Shown here: in pieces, positions 22,379-30,340 of the stretch
Numbering within the stretch: position 1 is the first letter of the stretch
Layout: every line of letters starts with the position of its first letter
Assembly: GCA_024276305.1 (NCBI GenBank)
Contig: JAJRXK010000041.1
Span: 1 to 41,966, forward strand
From: Candidatus Krumholzibacteriota bacterium
Lineage (GTDB): Bacteria > Krumholzibacteriota > Krumholzibacteriia > JAJRXK01
DNA: 41,966 nucleotides
Direction of reading: 5' to 3'
Notes under the pieces: model-generated
What the model saw: the letters and a program-made list of their open reading frames with translations, nothing else
Database searches by the model: none
What the model was told of the DNA's origin: nothing
Program-made: the position numbers and the translations under genes

Positions 22379-22542
22379 TCGACACCACGACGATGAACCA
22401 CCCACAGGTGGGTCGGAATCAGAATACAGTAGCCAGCGACCAAGAGAATCGGGGCGAGGCGAGTGCTCCCCGCCCATCCCAGCAGTCCGTAGCCCACGGC
22501 GATGCTCGCCAGTGCCGCGACGAGCCAGATGTTCCGTTGCAT
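22369..22542 (-). CDS. 57-residue small membrane protein, stop codon inside tRNA-Val
   Basis: An ATG at 22542 has GGGGAGATC immediately before it. The protein begins MQRNIWLVAALASIAVGYGL, continues through GWAGSTRLAPILLVAGYCIL and ends HRRGVEGE. Two hydrophobic stretches (about residues 5-24 and 29-49) predict a small inner-membrane hairpin with a basic then acidic C-terminal tail. The TAG stop is formed by bases 8-10 of tRNA-Val. It lies 54 bp downstream of mltG and on the same strand, so it is probably the last protein gene of the mltG transcript. No family is recognised. Support comes from the ribosome site, hydrophobicity pattern and fit between neighbours, not homology. Confidence 0.65.
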   Translation of the reverse strand: MQRNIWLVAALASIAVGYGLLGWAGSTRLAPILLVAGYCILIPTHLWVVHRRGVEGE

Positions 22543-22596
22543 GATCTCCCCTTCGGTGCGGCCACGCTAGGCAAGCCCTCGGCCGACGTCAAGTCG

Positions 22597-23616
22597 CTAC
22601 TGTCTTCGGTCCCGGCGCGCCCGACGGTAGTCACGGACGGCCTGACGGTGCTCCTCCCAGGTCTCGCTGAAGCGATGACGACCCTTTCCGTCCGCCACGA
22701 AATACATGGCCCGAAAGTTCGGTTCGGGCCAGAGCACTGCTCGAATCGACGACAACCCGGGGCTGTTGATGGGCCCTGGCGGCAAACCGGGATGACGGTA
22801 GGTGTTGTACGCGGAATCGACTTCGAGGTCCCGGAATACCAGCCGCTGTCCCTCTTTTCGGAGCGCGTAGGCCACCGTCGGGTCGGCCTCGAGTTTCCAT
22901 CCCCGGCGCAGGCGATTGAGGTAGACCGCGGCGACCCGAGGCCGCTCATCATCATGGATGGCCTCGGCCTCCACGATCGACGCCAGAGTCACCACCTCTT
23001 GGAGAGAGAGGTCGATCTCGTCGAGCCGCCGCCTCGAAGTCGAGTCCAGATGAGCGGCGAAGGTCCGCAAGATCTGCTCGAGGACCGTCCCCACCCCGAC
23101 CCCAGCTGCGAAACGGTAGGTCTCGGGGAAAAGATAGCCTTCAAGGCTTTGGCCTTCGGGCAAGTCGAGGATCCGCCGCAACCGCGCAGGAGGGGCTTCG
23201 ATCCACTGGACCAGCCGCCCCGGATCCAGGCCCAGGGTATCGGCCAGCACCTCGGCCGCACGCTCCCAGCGCCAACCCTCCACCAGAGTGACCTGCCGCA
23301 GGCGCTGCGGACCACTCTGGAAGAGGGTCAGAAGGCGGAGCGGCGAAGCTCCCACCGGCACGTCGTAGTCGCCGGCGCGGATCGGACGGCGGTCGAAGTA
23401 CAGTCTCTGCGCCAACCTCAGACGCCAACTCCCTCTCAACAGCCCCTGCTCCTCCAGGGCTCGGCCCACCTGCGCCACCGACGCGCCGGCCGAAATCTGG
23501 AAGGGTCGAGTCTGGCCGGTGGGATGATCGACCACCAGTTCGGCGCGCAGCCACCCCGCGCCCACCACCACCGCTAGGATCCCGCTCAGCCAGAGGAGAG
23601 AGGAGCGACCGCGCAT
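22597..23616 (-). CDS. mltG: Endolytic murein transglycosylase MltG (YceG-like)
   Basis: 339 residues with one N-terminal membrane anchor (LLWLSGILAVVVGAGWL). MltG cleaves nascent peptidoglycan strands at the inner membrane and is thought to set glycan length. The YceG domain is clear: GYLFPETYRF (160-169), VVTLASIVEAEA (208-219, predicted catalytic Glu216), RVAAVYLNRLRRGWKLEADPTVAYAL, YNTYRHPGLPPGPINSPG and the C-terminal YFVADGKGRHRFSETWEEH. The ATG at 23616 has GGAGGGA upstream and shares its A with the TGA of ruvX (TGATG), so translation is coupled. Upstream codons in frame belong to the ruvX overlap. Confidence 0.96.
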   Translation of the reverse strand: MRGRSSLLWLSGILAVVVGAGWLRAELVVDHPTGQTRPFQISAGASVAQVGRALEEQGLLRGSWRLRLAQRLYFDRRPIRAGDYDVPVGASPLRLLTLFQSGPQRLRQVTLVEGWRWERAAEVLADTLGLDPGRLVQWIEAPPARLRRILDLPEGQSLEGYLFPETYRFAAGVGVGTVLEQILRTFAAHLDSTSRRRLDEIDLSLQEVVTLASIVEAEAIHDDERPRVAAVYLNRLRRGWKLEADPTVAYALRKEGQRLVFRDLEVDSAYNTYRHPGLPPGPINSPGLSSIRAVLWPEPNFRAMYFVADGKGRHRFSETWEEHRQAVRDYRRARRDRRQ

Positions 23617-24035
23617 CAGTCTCCCTCCTTCACATCTTCGCGGCCGTCGAGCCACCCTTGGAGAATCAGTGCTGCAGCGAGAGCATCCCGGTCGGCTCGC
23701 TCGTGCCGTCGACCCCTCAGAAGGCGTCGAGCTTCGGCCGTGGAGTAGCGCTCATCCACCAATTCCACCGGAACCGAAAGGCGTTGCGCCAGCTTGCGGG
23801 CCAACACTTCGCTGCGCACGGCCGACGCCCCGTGCTCCCCCATCTGCGTGAGTGGCAGGCCGACGAGAACCCTTTCCGCGCCGTGGTGGTCGCAGAGTTG
23901 GGCGATGCGGTCGAGCAGGGAACGATCTCGGCGGCGATCGTGGGTCTCGAGAGGCGTGGCCAGAATGCCCGCGGGGTCGCAGATGGCGATGCCGGTGCGC
24001 CGCTCCCCCGGGTCGAGAGCCAGCACCACTCCCAC
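23616..24035 (-). CDS. ruvX: Putative pre-16S rRNA nuclease / Holliday-junction resolvase-like YqgF
   Basis: 139 residues, the normal YqgF length, with an RNase H-like fold: LALDPGERRTGIAICDPAG at the N-terminus, VLVGLPLTQMGEHG, and DERYSTAEARRLL containing conserved acidic residues, ending DALAAALILQGWLDG. YqgF matures the 5' end of 16S rRNA; a Holliday-junction role was proposed earlier. I chose the GTG at 24035, eight bases after the stop of the kinase gene, because family members begin just before the LALDPG motif; its ribosome site is poor. The mltG-ruvX order is a common arrangement. Confidence 0.93.
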   Translation of the reverse strand: MGVVLALDPGERRTGIAICDPAGILATPLETHDRRRDRSLLDRIAQLCDHHGAERVLVGLPLTQMGEHGASAVRSEVLARKLAQRLSVPVELVDERYSTAEARRLLRGRRHERADRDALAAALILQGWLDGREDVKEGD

Positions 24036-24043
24036 GGCCGCGA

Positions 24044-24496
24044 TCAGTCGGAGTCGCTGGCCGACGGTGCGGCCTCGCGAATCGCCAGAGGAATCTTGAC
24101 CAGTCGAACCCCGAACTCCGTGTCGCGTCGCAAGAATGTCAGTTCGTCGCAGAAGGTGCTCATCATGTAGAGGCCGCGGCCGCGCTCCTGCATGAGATCC
24201 TCGGGCATCTTGGAAAAGTCCCGGTCGCCGGGGTCGAAGCCCTGCCCCTCGTCCCACACCGTTACCTGGAACCTCTCGGCCGTGAACTCCAACACCACCC
24301 GCGCTTTGCGCTCTTCCTGGAGCCCATTGCCGTGCTCGATGGCGTTGGTGCACGCCTCGATCACCGAAGTCGAAAGCTCATCGAGCTCACTCTGCTCGAA
24401 GGGCAATTCACTGCCCACCTCTTGGATCACCGCATCGGGGACCCCGAGGAACATGTGAGAGCTGGGAATGGTGATTTCGATCCGCACGTCATCCAA
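24044..24496 (-). CDS. RsbW/SpoIIAB-type anti-sigma serine kinase-like ATPase
   Basis: 150 residues with the Bergerat ATP-binding fold: STSVIEACTNAIEHGN (N box), VWDEGQGFDP (G1 box) and QERGRGLYMM (G2 box). Such proteins bind a sigma factor and phosphorylate an antagonist protein; that role follows from the family, and no sigma factor is present here. The STAS antagonist gene ends 34 bp upstream, forming the usual antagonist/kinase pair. The start at 24496 has no obvious Shine-Dalgarno and may rely on coupling. The PP2C phosphatase that normally completes the switch is absent from the window. Confidence 0.92.
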   Translation of the reverse strand: MDDVRIEITIPSSHMFLGVPDAVIQEVGSELPFEQSELDELSTSVIEACTNAIEHGNGLQEERKARVVLEFTAERFQVTVWDEGQGFDPGDRDFSKMPEDLMQERGRGLYMMSTFCDELTFLRRDTEFGVRLVKIPLAIREAAPSASDSD

Positions 24497-24530
24497 CCGT
24501 CGGGTGGAATTCGTCGAGCGCAGGGCCCGA

Positions 24531-24875
24531 CTAGTCAGTGGCGAAGCTTTGCACAGCCTCTTCCTCGTCCTTGTACGAGTCGAAGACGGAATGAAGTTTC
24601 GTCACCATGAAGATGCTCTCGATGCGTTCGGACACGTTGAGCAGTTTCATCTCGCCATTGTTGCGCTTGAGCGTGGTGTATCCGGAAATCAAGATCCCCA
24701 GACCGGTACTGTTCACCCAGGTCACCCGGCTCAGATCCACCAGCACTCGCGTACGCTCCTCGTGCACGAGAGTCTTCAGCGTACTGCTGAAGAGCTCGGA
24801 ATCCGGCCCTCCCATGATCTTTCCTGAGACCTCGAGGATGGTCACTCCGTCGCGGGCTCGTTCCTTGATCTTCAT
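24531..24875 (-). CDS. STAS-domain anti-sigma factor antagonist (RsbV/SpoIIAA-like)
   Basis: 114 residues covering a single STAS domain: VTILEVSGKIMGG, RVLVDLSRVTWVNSTGLGIL, GEMKLLNVSERIESIFMVT. The serine in NSTGLG is at the position phosphorylated by the partner kinase in this family. The unphosphorylated form would bind the kinase at 24044-24496 and release its target. The ATG at 24875 is preferred; an upstream in-frame methionine gives a 20-residue extension without domain character. Spacing to the rluD-type gene upstream is about 95 bp, so a separate promoter is possible. Confidence 0.93.
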   Translation of the reverse strand: MKIKERARDGVTILEVSGKIMGGPDSELFSSTLKTLVHEERTRVLVDLSRVTWVNSTGLGILISGYTTLKRNNGEMKLLNVSERIESIFMVTKLHSVFDSYKDEEEAVQSFATD

Positions 24876-24970
24876 CGCCACCCATATCCTTTGCTCGCAA
24901 TGGAATCCAGAACGCGGCATCGCTGCCCCGGGCATCAGGTATGGAATCTAGTGAACGGGCCAGGTGGTGT

Positions 24971-26002
24971 CTACCCGCTTTCGGCCGACGGCAGATCGAG
25001 ACAGGCCCAGGCCCGCGCCATGTCCTGGGGCCAGGGCTCGAGAAAGTCCATCGCTTCGCCGCTCCCGGGGTGGACGAAATGGAGCCGGTGCGCATGCAGC
25101 GCCTGGCGGGACAGGCCGGCCAGAGCCCGCAGCACCCGCGGGCGCAGGGGAGGGGAAATCCCGCCGATCTGGCGCCGATCTCCGTGGTAGAGGCCATCTC
25201 CGAAGATCGGATGCCCGAGATGAGAGAGGTGGGCCCGGATCTGGTGGGTGCGTCCGGTTTCGAGACGCAGCTGCAAACGCGCAATCCCACACCGAAGCTC
25301 CTCGACCCGGTAGTGGGTCCGAGCCTGCCGGCCGCCCTCGATGACCGCTCGTCGCCGCCGCTCCTTGGGATCACGATCGAGAGGAGCGTCGATCACACCC
25401 TGTGCCGCGCGCGGAGCCCCCCAGCTCAGAGCGAGATACACCCGCCCGAGGCTTCGATCCCGGAGCTGATCCTGGAGTCCCTTGTAGGCCCGGTCGGTCT
25501 TGGCCACCACCAACAACCCCGAGGTGTCCGCATCGAGACGGTGCACGATCCCGGGGCGAGCTCGCCCCCCCACTTCGCTCAGGCTGTCGAGACGGGCCAG
25601 GAGCCCGTGGACCAAGGTGGCGGTGCGACGACCAGCTCCGGGATGGACCACGACTCCCGCCGGCTTGGCGATCACCGCCAACTCGTCGTCTTCGTAGACG
25701 ATGCCGAAGGGGACCCGAGGGTCCGGCGTGAGGTCGACTTCTTCGACCGGAGGAATCGAGTACTGGATGACATCGCCCTCGGAAAGACGATGTCGGGCCG
25801 GACACCCCTTGCCGTTGACCCGCACCCTCTCCGCGTCGATGAGCTTCTGCCATCGGCTCCGGGACAGACCCAGGGGCTGGTCGCTCAACCACCGATCGAG
25901 GCGCACGCCCTCTCCGTGCTCCCCGACGTCGACCCGGTCCCAAGAGGTGGGAGGATCAGTCTTCGGCCACTTCGGGCGCGGGCTCGACCGAGACTTCTTC
26001 AT
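24971..26002 (-). CDS. RluD/RluA-family 23S rRNA pseudouridine synthase
   Basis: 343 residues: an N-terminal S4 RNA-binding domain (RLDRWLSDQPLGLSRSRWQKLI...VNGKG) and a pseudouridine-synthase domain with the catalytic Asp in GIVHRLDADTSGLLVVAKT. Also visible are LAVIAKPAGVVVHPG, LETGRTHQIRAHLSHLGHPIFGD and RQALHAHRLHFVHP. It isomerises uridines in 23S rRNA; RluD is the likeliest assignment given S4 plus the catalytic domain and its neighbour lspA, the common lspA-rluD order. The ATG at 26002 has GGGGAGAAG upstream and overlaps the 3' end of lspA by 47 bp in another frame. Confidence 0.93.
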   Translation of the reverse strand: MKKSRSSPRPKWPKTDPPTSWDRVDVGEHGEGVRLDRWLSDQPLGLSRSRWQKLIDAERVRVNGKGCPARHRLSEGDVIQYSIPPVEEVDLTPDPRVPFGIVYEDDELAVIAKPAGVVVHPGAGRRTATLVHGLLARLDSLSEVGGRARPGIVHRLDADTSGLLVVAKTDRAYKGLQDQLRDRSLGRVYLALSWGAPRAAQGVIDAPLDRDPKERRRRAVIEGGRQARTHYRVEELRCGIARLQLRLETGRTHQIRAHLSHLGHPIFGDGLYHGDRRQIGGISPPLRPRVLRALAGLSRQALHAHRLHFVHPGSGEAMDFLEPWPQDMARAWACLDLPSAESG

Positions 26003-26468
26003 CGTCTTCTCCCCGATCCAAGAGCATGTCGACGATGAGCAGGGCGGCGCCAAGGCTCACTCCCATGTCCGCGACATTGTAGACGGGGAAGAGGTGCCCC
26101 CTCCAACCCATCTCGACGAAGTCGATCACCAATCCGTCATAGAAGATCCGGTCGACCAGATTCCCGGCCGCTCCGGCCAGAATCATCGAATAGGCCACCG
26201 TCCGTCGAATCCCCAGAGGATGTCGCAGGAGCAGGTAGCCCAATCCGATCACCGCCAACACGCTGACCGTGACGAAGGGCCACCGCGCCCCCTCGAAGAT
26301 CCCGAAGGCCGCGCCGGCATTGCGGACATAGGTGAAGCGCAGGAGTCCATCGACGAGAGGGATCCCCTGACGGAAGGCGTCGATGTCGGCGAGGACCCAA
26401 CGCTTGGTGAAAAAGTCCAGCACCAAGATGCCCAGAGTGAGGACGAGACTGAGACGACGGTGGAACAT
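25956..26468 (-). CDS. lspA: Lipoprotein signal peptidase II
   Basis: 170 residues with four hydrophobic segments. Conserved motifs are NAGAAFG (50-56), AGNLVDRIFYDGLVIDF (101-117, catalytic Asp116) and YNVADMGVSLG (130-140, catalytic Asp134). It removes the signal peptide from diacylglyceryl prolipoproteins in the inner membrane and fits the several lipoproteins predicted in this window. The C-terminus carries an acidic tail (GEDDEEVSVEPAPEVAED) beyond the catalytic core, part of which overlaps the next gene. The ATG at 26468 has TGAGGC upstream and lies just after the punA stop. Confidence 0.96.
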   Translation of the reverse strand: MFHRRLSLVLTLGILVLDFFTKRWVLADIDAFRQGIPLVDGLLRFTYVRNAGAAFGIFEGARWPFVTVSVLAVIGLGYLLLRHPLGIRRTVAYSMILAGAAGNLVDRIFYDGLVIDFVEMGWRGHLFPVYNVADMGVSLGAALLIVDMLLDRGEDDEEVSVEPAPEVAED

Positions 26469-26475
26469 CGGTGCC

Positions 26476-27303
26476 TCAGTCGACGGCGGCCAGGAAGGCT
26501 GCCACCAGTCGTCGCAATCGCGGCTCGGTCTCTCCCGCAACCCGAATGATCTCGTCCACATCGGCCTCTCGAAGGGAGTCGGGGAAACAGGCATCGGTGA
26601 TCACATTCAGCCCCAAGACCCTCATGCCCCCGTGTCGAGCCACCAGATTCTCGGGAACCATGGACATCCCCACCGTGTCCGCCCCCATCAGCCGCAGCAT
26701 GCGATACTCCGCTGCGGTCTCCAGATTCGGTCCCGCCACTGCCACATACACCCCCCGGTGCACCCGAAGCTTCAGGTCGAGAGCGCAATCGATCAACCGG
26801 TCGATGTAGGCACGATCGTAGGGTTGGGACATGTCCGGGAATCGCGGACCCAGGTCGTCGTCATTGGGGCCGATCAGGGGATTGTCACCCATGAGATTGA
26901 TGTGATCGGTGACCACCATGATGTCCCCGGGCGCCATCTGCGGGTTCATGCCGCCCACCGCATTGCTCATCACGAGGCTGTGGCAACCCATGGCCTTCAT
27001 CACTCGCACCGGCAGCGTGATTTCCTGCATGGTGTAGCCCTCGTAGTAGTGCACACGACCTTGCATGGCCATGACCCGACGTCCGGCGAGGCTCCCGATC
27101 AGAAGATTCCCCGCGTGGGAGGTCGCGGTGCTCTTGACGAAGCCCGGAATCTCCTCGAAAGGAATGCTCAATTCGGTCTGAATCTCTTCTGCAAATCCCC
27201 CCAGACCCGTACCGAGAATGAGGCCGAATTCGGGGACGAAATCGCTGCGGTCGCGAAGGTAGTCACTCGCCGCGCGGATGTTCTCTCGAAGCGTGGACGT
27301 CAT
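26476..27303 (-). CDS. punA: Purine-nucleoside phosphorylase (class I, trimeric type)
   Basis: 275 residues. It phosphorolyses purine nucleosides to free base plus ribose-1-phosphate for salvage. Family segments include LILGTGLGGFAEEI, TSHAGNLLIGSLAGRRV, MQGRVHYYEGYTMQEITLPV, VMSNAVGGMNPQMAPGDIM, VTDHINLMGDNPL, GVYVAVAGPNLETAAEYRML and TVGMSMVPENLVARH. The 270-280 length and these motifs distinguish it from the hexameric DeoD type. The ATG at 27303 follows GGAGCC. It lies between a divIVA terminator and lspA, so it may start the punA-lspA-rluD transcript. Confidence 0.95.
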   Translation of the reverse strand: MTSTLRENIRAASDYLRDRSDFVPEFGLILGTGLGGFAEEIQTELSIPFEEIPGFVKSTATSHAGNLLIGSLAGRRVMAMQGRVHYYEGYTMQEITLPVRVMKAMGCHSLVMSNAVGGMNPQMAPGDIMVVTDHINLMGDNPLIGPNDDDLGPRFPDMSQPYDRAYIDRLIDCALDLKLRVHRGVYVAVAGPNLETAAEYRMLRLMGADTVGMSMVPENLVARHGGMRVLGLNVITDACFPDSLREADVDEIIRVAGETEPRLRRLVAAFLAAVD

Positions 27304-27349
27304 CGATGGCTCCAGAGCTAGAAGGAAAGCAGAAGAAAGGACGGACCAA

Positions 27350-27379
27350 GGAAAACGGCCAGGCGTCCGCCCGGCCGTT
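27350..27379 (-). terminator. Terminator after divIVA
   Basis: On the minus strand AACGGCC pairs with GGCCGTT, extended inward by four more pairs, and is followed by TTTTCCTT. It lies about 40 bp after the DivIVA stop. Confidence 0.8.
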
Positions 27380-27420
27380 GCCCCATCGATCGCTACGACC
27401 TCGATCCAGACCGTCGCGAA

Positions 27421-28653
27421 TCAGAAGTTGGCCAGGCCCTTGGTGAAGCGCGAGAGCGACCAGCGGGAGGACTCCTCACCGGAGGATTGCGCCTCGGTTT
27501 CCGCAGATGAGACCGAGGTTGCCACAGCCTCCGACTCCTGTCCACTCGCAGCCTCCGCCCGGGTGAACTCTTCGGACATGTCCTCGTAGGCCGAAGCCTC
27601 CGCCATCATCTGGGCGATGCGGTCCACGGGATCCTCCACCGAAGGATCCCCTCCCCCGTCGGGCAGAGAATCGATTTTCGTCTCGACCGGGGGTGCAGGG
27701 GTCGATTCGGTCACCTCGACCTGATCGACGACTACGGAAGTGTCCGGCGCCGGAGCGGGGATGGCGACCTCGACCTCCGCCACGTCGTAGGCGTAGACCG
27801 ATTCGGGGACCCTCTCCTCGGGAGAGGCAACCGCCGAGAGTTCTTGTCCACCGAGATGCCCATTCGTCTCGACGGCGGGAAGATCCGGGGGCGCAGTCAT
27901 CGTCGCGACCTCAGAAGAGTGGTTTGCCTCGGCGGGCAGAACCCTTTCGGGGGTCTCCGGAGGAGAGCTCATCGCAGCCGAACCCACATCGTAGTCACGC
28001 CATTCGTCCGAGGATCCGGCGGCGGAACTCGGTGAGGACGGCTCCACCGGAGGGAGAGCCGAACTCTCCGCGGGACCGTCCACCGCGGGGGTCTGCGGTG
28101 ATTCGACCTCTGCCGGTCCCTCCGGGGCCACGGGGTCCGTTTCGGCGGGCTTCTGACCAAAGCTGGCCACTCGGTGCGCACTCCTCTCCGCATCCTCGTT
28201 CTGGAAATCACGACGGAAACTCTCGACCAAGCCCACCTGGGATTCGGCCAGAGACTGCAGACGTGCGAGGAAGGCATCGCGTTGCCCTCTCAGATCACGC
28301 AGTTGATTCTTGAGAGCTTCGACCTCGGCGGCGATATGCGCGGTTTGACCGTTGGCCTTCATCGTCGCATCCCGGAGGATGAGCTCGGCTTCCTTGCGCG
28401 CATTCTGCCGCGCCTCGGCCATCACTCGCTCGGCCGTGAGCAGGGTGTCGCGCAGCGTCGTTTCCATGTTGCGGTATTCGGAGACCTTCTCGTCGAGATC
28501 GATCACCTTCTCGCGCAATTGTTTGTTGTCGGAGAGGCAGGCCTCGTACTCGTCGGCCACCGTGGTCAGGAAGGCATAGACTTCGTCCGCATCGAGGCCT
28601 CGAACGACTTTGCGAAACTCCTGCTTACGAACGTCCAACGGTGTGATGCGCAT
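27421..28653 (-). CDS. divIVA: DivIVA-domain protein with long acidic C-terminal region
   Basis: 410 residues. The N-terminus MRITPLDVRKQEFRKVVRGLDADEVYAFL is the DivIVA membrane-curvature domain, followed by a coiled coil (about 30-150: KQLREKVIDLDEKVSEYRNMETTLRD, ARKEAELILRDA). Residues ~165-395 are low-complexity Pro/Ser/Glu/Val sequence with no fold, and a short C-terminal segment follows (SRWSLSRFTKGLANF). DivIVA proteins recruit partners to poles or septa. Usual length is 160-350, so the disordered part is long. A GTG two codons upstream is possible, but AAGGAG is best spaced for the ATG at 28653. The order yggS-yggT-divIVA is a recognisable conserved cluster, usually linked to cell division genes. 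Confidence 0.9.
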   Translation of the reverse strand: MRITPLDVRKQEFRKVVRGLDADEVYAFLTTVADEYEACLSDNKQLREKVIDLDEKVSEYRNMETTLRDTLLTAERVMAEARQNARKEAELILRDATMKANGQTAHIAAEVEALKNQLRDLRGQRDAFLARLQSLAESQVGLVESFRRDFQNEDAERSAHRVASFGQKPAETDPVAPEGPAEVESPQTPAVDGPAESSALPPVEPSSPSSAAGSSDEWRDYDVGSAAMSSPPETPERVLPAEANHSSEVATMTAPPDLPAVETNGHLGGQELSAVASPEERVPESVYAYDVAEVEVAIPAPAPDTSVVVDQVEVTESTPAPPVETKIDSLPDGGGDPSVEDPVDRIAQMMAEASAYEDMSEEFTRAEAASGQESEAVATSVSSAETEAQSSGEESSRWSLSRFTKGLANF

Positions 28654-28702
28654 CGGCACTCCTTGAGAATGGGCCCCGGCCTCCTCTCGGGAAGCGACCG
28701 GC

Positions 28703-28957
28703 TCAGCCCAGGATCAACCCGACGACGATGCGCCGGATGAGCATGGTCAGAAAGAGCGCGACCAGCGGACTCAAGTCCAACCCTCCCATGGGGGGCAACA
28801 CGCTGCGGATGGGGGCCAGAACCGGCTCGGTCCAATCACGCAGAAAGCGCACCACGGGGTGATAGGGGTCCACGTCGACCCAACTACTGATGACTCGACC
28901 GAGCAAGATCAGCAGATAGACCGCGAAGGCCGCATCGACCAGTCCAGCAATCCCCAC
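28703..28957 (-). CDS. yggT: YggT family membrane protein
   Basis: 84 residues with two transmembrane segments (LVDAAFAVYLLILLGRVISSW and LSPLVALFLTMLIRRIVVGL) separated by the typical motif DPYHPVVRFLRDWTEPVLAPIRSVLPP. Function is not settled; the family is linked to osmotic tolerance and division-associated clusters. The GTG at 28957 is favoured because GAGGAGG lies seven bases upstream; the longer frame upstream has no membrane or family features. Confidence 0.9.
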   Translation of the reverse strand: MGIAGLVDAAFAVYLLILLGRVISSWVDVDPYHPVVRFLRDWTEPVLAPIRSVLPPMGGLDLSPLVALFLTMLIRRIVVGLILG

Positions 28958-29074
28958 GCCAGGGCCTCCTCTACTCGTTACGCCCTCACTAGCGCCCGGG
29001 AATGCAGTCAGCACTCCCGGACTGGAGAACAATTGGCAAGAAAACGACCACCAACGGAAGCCGCCGGTCGATCC

Positions 29075-29773
29075 TCATCCACGCGGTCCGAAGAGCGCCT
29101 TGCCAAGCCTCAGCTGGGTCGCTCCCTCTTCCACCGCGACCTCGAAATCCCCACTCATCCCCATGGAGAGCTCCACTTTCGAGGGGCTCACGAGATCAGC
29201 TCCGATGCTTCGCAACAGAGCGAAACTCCTGCGCAGCTCGACTTCATCCACCCCGCGCGCTCCCATCCCCAGCAGGCCCACCGCTTCGAGGGCCGAACTG
29301 TCGAGCCCACGCTGCCACAATTGCGCGACCCGGTCCGGGGCGCAACCGCCTTTTTGACTCTCCGCACTGATGTTCACTTGAATCCAGATGCGTTGGCACA
29401 GTCCACACTCTCGGGCCCGTGCCTCGATCTTCTCCAACAACTCCACGCGATCGACCGAAGCGATGCTCTCGACTCGACCCACGAGCTTGTTGACCTTGTT
29501 GGTCTGCAGGCGGCCAATGAACTGGACCCGAAGATCGGGAGGGAGATGGTCCAGCTTGGGCAGGAGGTCCTGGACCCGGTTCTCTCCCACATGCCACAGC
29601 CCGAGCTCCCGCGAGATTTCGAGAATCTCCCCGGAGTGGCCCTTGGTCACGGCCAGAACCTCGACCTCGGTGGGATCACGCCCCACTCGAGCACAGGCGC
29701 CTTCGATGCGCTCGCGCACCCCGCTCAGGCGAGCGCGGCAGTCTTCGAGCCATTCAGCTCTGCTGAGATTCAC
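29075..29773 (-). CDS. yggS: Pyridoxal-phosphate homeostasis protein (YggS/PLPBP)
   Basis: About 232 residues forming an alanine-racemase-like barrel without a second domain. The PLP-binding lysine is in EVLAVTKGHSGE, followed by LWHVGENRVQDLLPKLD, VQFIGRLQTNKVNKLV, WIQVNISAESQKGG, and LSMGMSGDFEVAVEEGATQLRLG with the phosphate-binding segment. The family buffers PLP and has no known catalysis. The start is uncertain: no GTG candidate has a strong ribosome site. 29773 gives the usual distance to the conserved core, while 29812 would add 13 residues. Both overlap the end of the Rrf2 gene. Confidence 0.93.
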   Translation of the reverse strand: MNLSRAEWLEDCRARLSGVRERIEGACARVGRDPTEVEVLAVTKGHSGEILEISRELGLWHVGENRVQDLLPKLDHLPPDLRVQFIGRLQTNKVNKLVGRVESIASVDRVELLEKIEARARECGLCQRIWIQVNISAESQKGGCAPDRVAQLWQRGLDSSALEAVGLLGMGARGVDEVELRRSFALLRSIGADLVSPSKVELSMGMSGDFEVAVEEGATQLRLGKALFGPRG

Positions 29774-30260
29774 CTTGGCCACATCCGCTGCACTGGGCGA
29801 CGAAGTGCTCACAACCGCGAAAGGCCATCTTGCACCCGCCGATGGTCCCGTCTGGAAGTACGGAGACCGGCTGCGCCAGGAGGTCGGAGAGCTTCCATCG
29901 CCTCAACACCGACTTCACCGAGTCATGCACTTCTTTCATCGCCGCGTGGAAGCCGCAGACCTCGACCGGCTGCGCGCCCAGCGACCGACAGTAGTTGCCC
30001 ACCAGAAAACCGTCGCAGGCCTCGACCACCGAGAGGAGGGTGATGTCGGCGGGATCGACCACGAGCATGACGCCTCCTCGTGCGCCGCGCACCGAGACCA
30101 ACAGCCCGTCGCGAGTGAGGGCTCCGAGGACTTTGGAGAGGTAGGAATGCGAGCAATCCATTTGCTCGGCCAATTCCCGGGGAGTGACGGGTTCATCCGA
30201 GCCACGGAGCCCCAGGATCAGTAGGGCCTGGATCGCGAGTTCCGATGCCTGCGTGAGCAC
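29754..30260 (-). CDS. Rrf2-family regulator with cysteine-rich C-terminus
   Basis: 168 residues. The winged helix begins LTQASELAIQALLILGLRG and includes LAEQMDCSHSYLSKVLGALTRDGLLVSVRGARGGVML, the standard Rrf2 DNA-binding core. The GTG at 30260 is preferred because GGGAG precedes it and it gives the canonical N-terminus. Cys82, Cys91 and Cys102 are candidates for the [Fe-S] ligands of the IscR/NsrR type, but the spacing is wider than CX5CX5C of IscR. An additional C-terminal cluster GGCKMAFRGCEHFVAQCSGC (Cys143, 150, 157, 160) is unusual. It probably senses redox state or NO and regulates genes not identifiable here. The coding region overlaps the start of yggS. Confidence 0.88.
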   Translation of the reverse strand: MLTQASELAIQALLILGLRGSDEPVTPRELAEQMDCSHSYLSKVLGALTRDGLLVSVRGARGGVMLVVDPADITLLSVVEACDGFLVGNYCRSLGAQPVEVCGFHAAMKEVHDSVKSVLRRWKLSDLLAQPVSVLPDGTIGGCKMAFRGCEHFVAQCSGCGQGESQQS

Positions 30261-30340
30261 AAGACGCTCCCTGCCGGCCACCGACCAGCCGATCATGCTG
30301 GCCGCGGGCCAGTCGATCTGGTCCACGGGCGGGCAAGAAC

